Positions 56,566 to 64,000 of a DNA stretch of 64,000 bases are shown one piece after another; the stretch's first letter is position 1; every line of letters starts with the position of its first letter. The stretch is from Myrica gale. Taxonomy: Eukaryota; Streptophyta; Magnoliopsida; Fagales; Myricaceae. Both the position numbers and the translations under genes were made by a program. The stretch spans positions 18,115,001 through 18,179,000 of the forward strand of contig OZ005609.1 of NCBI GenBank assembly GCA_963930655.1, in the 5' to 3' direction. The notes under the pieces were generated by a model. It had not been told where the DNA came from and did not search any database. It saw only the letters and a list, made by a program, of their open reading frames with translations.

Positions 56566-56672
56566 CAAACAACTTTCCAATCGAATTAATCCAAAGAAAC
56601 TTTCCAATGCTCGTGTTTACCTCTCGAAGATTTCCACGCTTCAAGCAACTCCTCTTAATGAAAACACCAATT

Positions 56673-57815
56673 TGTTAGGGACCCCGGTCTAGGCCACTAT
56701 AACAACGTTAACTCTCGCCAAATGATTCGAACCCGATCACCCCAATCGATCCTCCTAAACCGTTATCTGTAACACACGAGCTGTTTATATAGGATCTAAC
56801 ACTCAAAATGGAGAACACTCGATATGTTTATTGATGAACACGAAGAACGTGGTTAAAGGTTAATTAGCCCAAAGACCACAAGAACAAAGAACAATCCTAA
56901 TCAAGGGTTAATTAGCCCAAAAACGGGTACCCAAACTAGGTTATTAGCCTATAATGAATCCCAAATGACAAAGTTATTAGCCTTGACACCGAATTAGCAT
57001 ATACGTGCCTATGCTTGGCCAAATTCCACCCCAAAAACACTCAAGCTTTCTAAGACTCTACTATTCTGAATATCTAACACTAATGCTCCTAAGAGTGTTT
57101 ATATAGACATCCTTAGGAGCTTACAAACCCTAATTGAATCCAATCAAATCCCTTGAATCAAAGAGATTTGATATTACATGTCTAATTCAACCTAAACATA
57201 AAGGAAAAGAATTTTCTAGACTTTAGGAAATGATCCATAAATCTAGAAGATATGATTTATTCAATCACAACAAGAAAAGAAACTAATCTCTAAGATACCT
57301 CCATGAATGTCGGGATCTCACAGTGGACGGCGGCGCCTCCGCCACTTGCACCACCATGGGTCGTGTTGCTCCTTTGACTCCACGAACCTTCCTCTTCCCT
57401 TCCCCACCTAGCACCGGTAGGGGTGGTTGTTCTCTGCCACTGGTGGCCATCCTGTGTCATGATATTCCTTTGTCTGCTGGCTCGCTGCTACTGCTTGGCT
57501 TGGCTGGTGGCCAAGTACTTGCTGTGGTACCGCATCATGGCAAGGCCATGGGCAAGACCATGTGTTGTCATGACATGTCTGCGACAGGCTGGCTGACATG
57601 CCAGGTATGAGCGTTGATGTGGCGCCATGCCTTGTCATGGGAGCTGGGGTGCCTAGCTTGCGCGCGCGCTGATGCCATGACATGGCTGTGGTGCTGTCAC
57701 CGCGCGCACTGTGGGCTTGTCAAGAGTATCCATGGGTGCTACTTGTGTCTCATCTCGGCACCTATCCTCCCACACATGGCTGTCACGGCCCATGACATCA
57801 ATGGGGACCCTTTCA
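56673..57815 (-). repeat. 5' LTR of the short LTR element
   Basis: Colinear with the 3' LTR apart from indels, including the GC-rich part at about 57320-57720. Confidence 0.85.
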
Positions 57816-58036
57816 GAAGCTCCCTTCTCACTGTTTCTTTGTGCATGCCTTATATCTCCGAATTGTTCTCTTCATCCCATGCCTCGTTAGGTGTGCCAGA
57901 TTTTAACAGCATCATCAGTAACCATTTGTCTTGCCAATCATCCGCTTGGATTTCGATTGTGAAGAAATTATTCTTTTTTTTGTTAAACTATGAAGAAATT
58001 ATTAATTACTATAATGAAAATGCAAATATCACTCGT

Positions 58037-58230
58037 GAGAGTCTTGCTTAGCTAGTGGAAAAAGCGGCAATTCTTAGGGGTATGTCGTAAACTTGAACAT
58101 CTTGTGTTCGAATCTCAGCTAATTAAGTGCCGTCATTTAAGTGGTGCGCATGTCTTGCGGCGGGATATATGTGATTATACCGAAACTAAATTATCTCGAC
58201 CCAAATTAATTTGGGCCAAATAAGACGATC
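58037..58230 (+). mobile_element. tRNA-derived SINE-like sequence
   Basis: TAGCTAGTGG (58050) resembles a Pol III A box, and GTGTTCGAATCTC (about 58107) fits a B box some 55 bp downstream. A body with GTGGTGCGCATGTCTTGCGG follows, as in plant Au-type SINEs. No 3' tail or target duplication was found. Confidence 0.4.
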
Positions 58231-58745
58231 ATACAAACAACCCAACAATAGTGAAAAGCTCATATTGGCTCTAAGCCCAAAGGAGATGAGGTCACATGAA
58301 GCATCTGTTATAAATCACCTTACGACGTGTATGCCCCACGATCAAGAAATTCTCACGTAAAGGAACCAATCGCACACGGTGTGAGAAGAACGTCCACACA
58401 GCACGATAGAAAGGAATCAAGCTCCGAGAAAAAGAGAAACGTGAGGACACGAAGGAGAGGCTATAAAAGTATAGTACAAAGAAGAAGAGGTAAGTGAAAA
58501 TTGACAAGTTGAATAGTGAGATTATAACAAAGAGATTCTAACTTAACCATCAGATGTGCTTCATCCCGATGCCTGAGGTTATCTTTGTTATTTTGTAGAG
58601 AGAAATACGCGAAAATCGAAATGCATTTAGTCCAAGTATTATCCGTAAATCAATGGATTTATCAATGTGTTTGACAATTTTATTGTGCTCTCCCAACCAA
58701 TCGTAGTGCGTTATCTACCTGCACCAAAATTCTGCCTTGAAAGAG
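58231..58745 (+). repeat. Possible Ty3/gypsy (Tat-type) LTR end
   Basis: A CTATAAAAG box (58462) is followed by CTTAACCATCAGATGTGC, TTTGTTATTTTGTAGAGA and GTAGTGCGTTATCTACCTG, the usual series at the U5 end of Tat-lineage LTRs. Only one copy is present and borders are unknown. Confidence 0.4.
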
Positions 58746-58797
58746 CACATGACTGAGCCATGAGTTTCTTTCATGATCTAAAATGAAAAAGAAATTT

Positions 58798-59075
58798 AAT
58801 TTTGTCACGCGCGTTAAATGCAACGAAAGTGTCTGGTTGAACCCAAAAATATGAAAGGAGAGGAAAGCATCAAAGTTGAACGAGCTATGATATATACAGG
58901 TTCATGCACACACCTCAAGAGTTGAAAAGAGGCGGACGATCCTATCTTATTGATCTAATCTGTGTTTAAATTATTTTCCATCCTTTTCGAATCCTTTCTG
59001 ATCTAAAGGAATAAAATAATTATAGTTGAGTGAGTAGTGGTACATGCATGCGCGCAGCCTGCACCTTTAATATCC
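58798..59075 (+). repeat. Duplicated segment, right half of copy 1
   Basis: Matches 60840-61145: ATTTTGTCACG, TATATACAGGTTCATGCAC, AAGAGGCGGACGATCCTATC versus AAGAGGCAGCTGGGACC, and GGTACATGCATGC versus AGTACATGCATGC. Confidence 0.7.
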
Positions 59076-59332
59076 CCAAATGTCCATTTGTAGGTGGGTC
59101 AATATTGTAATTAATATATTAATGTGAGACAATTTTCATTTTATATTCGCCTTAATTTTTGAAAAAAAAAAATCCTCTTTAACAAAAGTCATAAAAAATT
59201 TACAAAATTTTCTTCTTTTTTTTAAAAAAAATATATTTGTGACACCTTTATAACCTCAAGAGAAATGCTTTAAAAATAGGGTTAAAAGAGCATTTTAATC
59301 CCTTGATTTATATTTATATTTTCTCTTCTAAA

Positions 59333-59573
59333 CACTAAAAAAAACATGTCTATAGCGGTGGTCGCTAAAAACGCCGCTATCGACCCTCTATCTCGACGTT
59401 TTACGAAAAACGCGACTAAAACGACCCCTAAAGCGGCGGTCAGCCCCTATAGCCACGGTCACTATAGCAGCGGTCGTGACCGTCGCTACGCAAACATTGC
59501 AATAGGTGTTTTTGGCCAATAGCAGCGATTTTATGGACTATAGACCGCTGCTAAAAGTCTGTTTTTTTGTAAT
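59333..59573. mobile_element. Small CACTA-type MITE
   Basis: It starts CACTAAAAAAAAC and ends GTTTTTTTGTAATT, near the expected inverse (last bases changed). Between them TATAGCGGYGGTCGC and CGACCGCTGC motifs recur in both orientations, typical of CACTA subterminal repeats. Confidence 0.65.
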
Positions 59574-60140
59574 TAAATATCTTTTTTGAGTCCTGCAACT
59601 TTTAAAGTATTTTTTAGAATTAAATTCTAAAAAATAATTATATATACTACTTACAAACAATAAATTTATTTTCTCATTACACAATTTTTTTTATTTAATT
59701 CTTCTTCAGATCTAGAGACTCACATCGATAATTTTTCGATTTAGAAGCTCGTCAACAGGCCTTTTTCCTTGCTTACAAAAGAAAAAAAAATAGTTCCTTC
59801 ATCTTATTTTCTTCATCATCCTTGTTTTTCAATAAATTAACTTTCCCAAGTTTTGTTAATGGAAATAAGACATCTATGGGTCGGTTATAGATTTGTTTTA
59901 CATATATATGATTCAATCCCACAGATTTTAAATCACGGTGGTTTATGAATTATCTGGGCATGCAAACACAAAATAAAATACTGTCAAACAATTTGTTGAA
60001 TACCTTTTTACAATTTCTCGTAAAATTTCTTTCTCCGTAATTTTTACACCGCCAAGCAAAGAACAGGCAGTTTGATTTCACTTCTATGCATTAATTAAAA
60101 TACAATAAACCATATTGTGTCCGGTGTGAAAGCAAAAGAA
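59574..60140. other. AT-rich unassigned DNA
   Basis: No gene or repeat recognised. Confidence 0.45.
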
Positions 60141-60144
60141 GCTT

Positions 60145-61150
60145 CGGTTAAAAAGATTAAAAAGGTTACCCACCGACATCAATCATCCATAGAAAAAAAG
60201 AAAAAAACTTTTGACCATAAGTTTTATTAAGACTTGGAAAGTTGGGAAGACTTTCAAATGCTTCTGGAAGTATGTGAGCCTGTGAGGTTTCCGATTGACC
60301 AACGACCAAAAGGGAAACTGGCCTGCGTATCGTATCCACATACCCCAATTAATGTATTATTTTACTCAACCACCCAACTATCCCAAATAACCGCTAATTT
60401 ATTGTTGGATATTCCAAGTTTAACCCATTTGATTATCATATAATATACTATATATTCATAGATTGACCAGCTTTAGCTTTCTGGCACTCGAGCACATTGT
60501 GAATAAAATAATTTGAATCCAATATTAGCATTAGCCTTGCTTAATTCTCTGGGCCCGGCCCCCCCATCACTATAATCATTTGCTTCATTTTTCCTTTAAT
60601 GGTTCTGGGTCGGGGTTAGGGTCCCATTCCCATACAATATTATTCATTCCACAAATGTTCTTTCGTCTTCTTCTTGTAAGTTTTGCAATATTAATTTCAC
60701 AATTGAAAGGATTATTTTTGTTCGAGTATTCAAGGGATATGATAATCCTCCATATATATCTTATTATCAACTTTTCAACTTGTCAAGTAATTAAATACGT
60801 ATACGTTACAGTGAAATGCCAATACCACAGCATTATATATAATTTTGTCACGTTAAAAACAACAGGTTCAAGCCATGATCGACCCAAAAAAGTACTGTCT
60901 GGTACTGCAACTTGTTCGAGCCAATATATATATACAGGTTCATGCACCCTTCAAAAGAGTTAAAAGAGGCAGCTGGGACCATTCTATCTTAATCTAATTA
61001 TGAGTAATCTATTTAATTAATTTCTTTTAGGCCCTGATCCCTTTTCCTTATTAATTTTTCATCCTGTTCGAATCTCCCCTCTGAAGTAATTAAGGAGTAA
61101 AATAATTCTAGGTGACTGTGTACGTAGTACATGCATGCAGTCTGCAGACT
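60145..61150 (+). repeat. Duplicated segment, copy 2 (undivided)
   Basis: Its left part matches 48165-48420 and its right part 58798-59075, in the same order and orientation. The middle (60440-60835) has no clear partner. It is non-coding and could be an upstream region of a lost or distant gene. Confidence 0.65.
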
Positions 61151-61960
61151 TGATGAAGTCTTTAGCTTTATCCCCCACGTTGTTCATTTGGAGTGCGTTG
61201 GCTGCTGAAATGTCTCCGTTTGGTGTGGAACGTATAGTCAAAAGTAAATGGATGATGTCAGAGTCCCGACTCTTCAATTCTTACGCAATAATATTTGGCG
61301 GTCGCAATCTCCAATTATATTAGTAATATATAGTATTTAAACTATCAATTTTAACTTATTCAATCTTAAATAACTGAAAATTGCAATGTGCACCTTAATT
61401 AAAATGAAAAAAAGAGACCACGTGACATAATCTAATATGATCGGATCTCTAAATAAAAGATTGACAGAGTGAAATATACGGAAAGCCCATAGAGTATTAC
61501 AGTGAAGGAATTGATCAAATTTCTTCTCTTTTGGGAGTATCAGTAATATTAGCGAAGTTTTGGGTTAAGCTGAGACTCAAATTAAAGTTGTGTTCGCTGG
61601 CGAGAAAGCTTGAATTATTCGATATAATTGATTGTGAATTCGTGTGGACATACATGATAAGCGAGTGAATAAACTGCGTCTTGTTAATTATATAAACAAT
61701 TCCGGACGATGAAAAGCTAGCTTTGATGAATTTAAGTCTTCAATCCATGCAGGTCTGTACCTTAATTTTACTACTTGGGGTACTAATTCTTACAACCCGT
61801 AAAGGATTCACATTCAAAGGCTACATGGAATTGTGAGATAATCTCCTTAGTTGCGTCCTTTTTTTTTTGACGTAAGTATTATGTGTGTTTTTGCTAGTAG
61901 TTAAGAAAGAAGATAACGGCTGCCTAATTATTAAAGGATAATTAGGAAAATCAGATATTA
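61151..61960. other. Unassigned DNA
   Basis: Open frames of 62 and 72 codons overlap in opposite strands at 61059-61323 without domain support. Nothing else recognised. Confidence 0.4.
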
Positions 61961-62084
61961 GTAGCACTACTAGAAATTTGGGCCATCCCTAAACCCTTTT
62001 AGGGATGGACGTATCCGTCCCTATAGGTGGTGTATCTATAGGTTTTTAGGGACGGACAAATGAGTTTCGTCCCTAATAGAATAT

Positions 62085-62685
62085 GTTCGAACCTAATCCT
62101 TTTGAGGTTCGAACCTCTTGTCCAATTCCATTAAGTTCGTCCCTGAAGAGGAGGTTGAAACCTGTTCACATAAGAGGTTTGAACATGGACAGAACAGGGT
62201 CGAACCTAATAAAATACCGAGTCAGAAGCTGTCCTGGAAAAAGTACAAACCGGTTCAGATAAAGAGTTCGAACCTGTTTTTACCGGTTAGAACCGGTTGA
62301 CTTTAATAAGTTCGAACCTAAATAAACACATTAGAACCTATTAGTCGACAGATGGTTCTCTCGTAAATGAAGTGGTTAGAACGGACAATCGTTCGAACTT
62401 CAATGTATAGGTTAGAACCGGTTCCCCACAAAGAAGTGCGAACCTGTTCTTTTATGGTTCGAACCTAATATTTTAGTTTAGAACCTTGATTATTCAAGTT
62501 CTAACCTCGTCGGCTTCGAACTAGTGCGAACCTGTTGTTTAGAGTTTGAACCGCTTTTAGGTTCTAACCTATATTTTGTGGTTCGAACCTGTTTCCAGTG
62601 AACCAGTTTGAACCTTTTAGATTATGGTTCTAACCTGTTTTTATGTTAGAACCAGAATATTATAGGTTTTAACCTATGTGACCTG
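62085..62685. repeat. Subterminal TTCGAACC palindrome field of the CACTA element
   Basis: At least seven exact TTCGAAC sites (GGTTCGAACC-like) and many variants (GTTAGAACC, GTGCGAACC) lie in both orientations at irregular spacing. In En/Spm such subterminal motifs are bound by TNPA (family knowledge). Confidence 0.8.
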
Positions 62686-62989
62686 ATTTACAACAAATTT
62701 AAAAATTCTACTATCACCAATTCAATGCAAATTCATCCCAAATAAATACCATCTCATGCGAAAAAATTTATAAATTAAAGTCTCAAATGTACCAAAATAT
62801 ATGTATATATACAACGATCAAAAAGAAAATGTGCGAAGTGAAGCATGGACTAGAAATGTTGTTCTATATAATTATAACCAACAAATAATAATATGAATCA
62901 CGTAAGAAAACTACACACTGGCGTCGTCGAAGGCACCTGACACAAACCACGACATAAATCGGTCATATCGTGTCATCCGCTCCTACATC

Positions 62990-63921
62990 TCCTCCATCTT
63001 TTGTTGCAAACTGTGGATCTCATGCATCTGCTCTTGACTCTCCTTCCCACGGTTCACTCTAGTCTGCTCCAACTCCAACTGGGTCTTCGTCAATCTCCGC
63101 GCCATATCCGCTGATGACGATGGGTAAGAGGTACTAATTGGCTGCACCGAATCACCCAAACCTCTAACATACCCTCGTTTCTCCCTGAGGACCTGGGTGA
63201 AAACCTCCAAATCAGTAAGCGTCCTCCCTTCCATGGTTGCTTGGGCCTCCACTTCCTTCATCTTTCCCTACAATGTGAAACACAAAGAAATGGAATAAGT
63301 GTAGAAAAAAATTCAGCAGCATAACGACATAAAATCTATCTAGCCCATTTTTACAAACTATATATATTTTTTTCCTACGTATTTTACAAATTATATATAC
63401 ATGATTTATATCATTACAACTTATTAAATCAAACCAACTCAGGCCAGCAAACTACACTGGAACCAAGAACCTGCAAACACTTCTAAAATTGTAACTTCAA
63501 TGTACCAATGAAATGCAACCAACACTGCCAACCAACAACACCTCTAAAATTTATTCTTCAATTCACCAACCAAACTGAACCAACACCTCATCTACCAAAT
63601 CAAATAACAATATAGCAGCATATTTCAACAACCATCTAATTTACTTACAAAATTCTCCCTAGCAGCGTCACATATCCATTATCCATTCTTGCGCTTGTTT
63701 GACGCAGCATATAAGTAAGCAGTACCCACTTCATTAGTCTGGACTGCACCTAGCTGTTTGAAAACAAGAAAGCATGCTTGTTAGTTGCCAATTGTGATTG
63801 ACAATAAAACTAGAATGACAATCAACTACCAATTCATGGGGCTTGCGCGCAAATGACTTAGTCCCAGTAGTGTGATATACTGTGAGTTTTGATCTATATC
63901 TTCGGTTTATCTCACTCTTTC
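62990..63921 (-). pseudogene. TNPA-like plant transposase (Transposase_24) gene relic
   Basis: Three exons can be placed on the minus strand with GT-AG borders: 63921-63830 (EINRRYRSKLTVYHTTGTKS, FARKPHEL), 63753-63649 (LGAVQTNEVGTAYLYAASNK ... ICDAAREN) and 63267-62990 (MKEVEAQATMEGRTLTDLEV, KRGYVRGLGDSVQP, then a coiled coil ARRLTKTQLELEQTR to QQKMEEM). Their order fits the Ptta/En/Spm PF03004 family: a KxxH-x-GSKSF block, a DAAREN block, then RGYVRGLG. Exon two has an in-frame TAA after KRKNG, so it is probably dead. The product would be a nuclear DNA-binding protein acting on subterminal repeats. Confidence 0.65.
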
Positions 63922-64000
63922 CTACATACAATTGCAACAACAAAAGAGATTAGACCATTCAAACCAATGCAATTAATACAAAAATGTTATATTTAACAAG

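Larger units (their letters stand above)
54249..57815 (-). mobile_element. Short non-autonomous Ty3/gypsy-type LTR element
   Basis: Minus-strand element of 3.57 kb: 5' LTR 56673-57815, 3' LTR 54249-55344, both TGAAAGGG...CCTAACA. A primer site (TTGGTGTTTTCATTAAG, 56670-56654) and a polypurine tract (TATGGAAGGGGGAA, 55358-55345) adjoin them. Flanks GAAGT (54244-54248) and GAAGC (57816-57820) match at 4 of 5. The interior has only a gag start and a protease, so it depends on a partner for reverse transcription. Confidence 0.85.
54221..57906 (+). pseudogene. Possible small gene broken by an LTR element
   Basis: A TATA run (54122-54139) is followed by a purine-rich leader and an ATG at 54221 (MSEANPKGK). 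The LTR element inserts after codon 9. If the insertion and one target repeat are set aside, the frame stays open for 28 more codons on the far side, to a TAA at 57904; a GT donor at 57890 could instead end a first exon. I do not recognise the product. The evidence is the promoter-like context and frame continuity, so it may be chance. Confidence 0.3.
61965..64000 (-). mobile_element. CACTA (En/Spm) element, one end; continues beyond the window
   Basis: The terminus CACTACTAGAAATTTGG is a typical CACTA end, followed by inverted AGGGATGGACG / CGTCCCT motifs, a 600-bp palindromic repeat field, and a Transposase_24-type gene relic on the minus strand. Because the gene runs toward 61965, this is the 3' end of the element. 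Confidence 0.8.

Noticed and set aside
58037-58130. A genuine tRNA gene (A and B box-like motifs)
   Set aside because: No cloverleaf or acceptor stem can be drawn; a SINE-like origin fits better.
60166-61323. Small frames of 60-127 codons on both strands
   Set aside because: They overlap one another, lack domains, and lie in the duplicated non-coding segment.

Overview
This is plant nuclear DNA, almost certainly from a eudicot. It has intron-split genes and a dense, nested transposon landscape: SIRE-type Ty1/copia, Ty3/gypsy, L1-type LINEs, hAT, Mutator-like (MULE), PIF/Harbinger and CACTA elements. There is nothing bacterial in it: no operons, rRNA or CRISPR. I cannot name the species. The only gene that looks complete is an ASCH-domain protein gene of seven exons (33284-44358, plus strand, 313 codons). 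Nearly all other coding sequence is broken transposon genes.

Layout. 0-5.2 kb: a cut-off LTR, a FAR1-like pseudogene, a MITE with a perfect 10-bp target duplication, and a non-autonomous hAT element. 5.3-18.7 kb: a MULE with long inverted repeats and a GRF zinc-finger relic. It holds a 5'-truncated copia tail with its LTR, and a solo LTR ('LTR B') that sits in the right inverted repeat and is itself split by a complete copia element ('copia A', 10102-18469, TSD TACTC). 18.7-32.3 kb: minus-strand copia remains ('copia C': gag, LTR, pol and an extra ORF). A 3.5-kb solo LTR is inserted in the C LTR, and a segmental duplicate of the LTR B / MULE end / gag / LTR C block lies at 29664-32289. 33.3-44.4 kb: the ASCH gene. 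Its introns carry an internally deleted LINE, a MITE split by another LINE, and a Tourist-like MITE. 44.6-48.1 kb: an antisense LINE with a younger retroposon inside it. 48.2-61.2 kb: gene-poor DNA with a chromovirus pol fragment and a short non-autonomous LTR element that breaks a possible small gene. A ~1-kb duplicated segment also lies here, one copy of it apparently split by ~10 kb of insertions. 61.97-64 kb: one end of a CACTA element with palindromic subterminal repeats and a TNPA-like (Transposase_24) gene relic.

The most unusual signal is a set of perfect palindromes, GTGTCGACAC, arranged in pairs whose starts are 21 bp apart with unrelated spacer sequence. They occur in the copia A LTRs, in the copia A interior and in the 3.5-kb solo LTR. 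In the copia A LTRs they lie upstream of a TATA box. A second family, GGTCGACC, has the same GTCGAC core and a 20-21 bp spacing, and lies upstream of the TATA box of copia C LTRs. This looks like a shared regulatory module in retroelement U3 regions.
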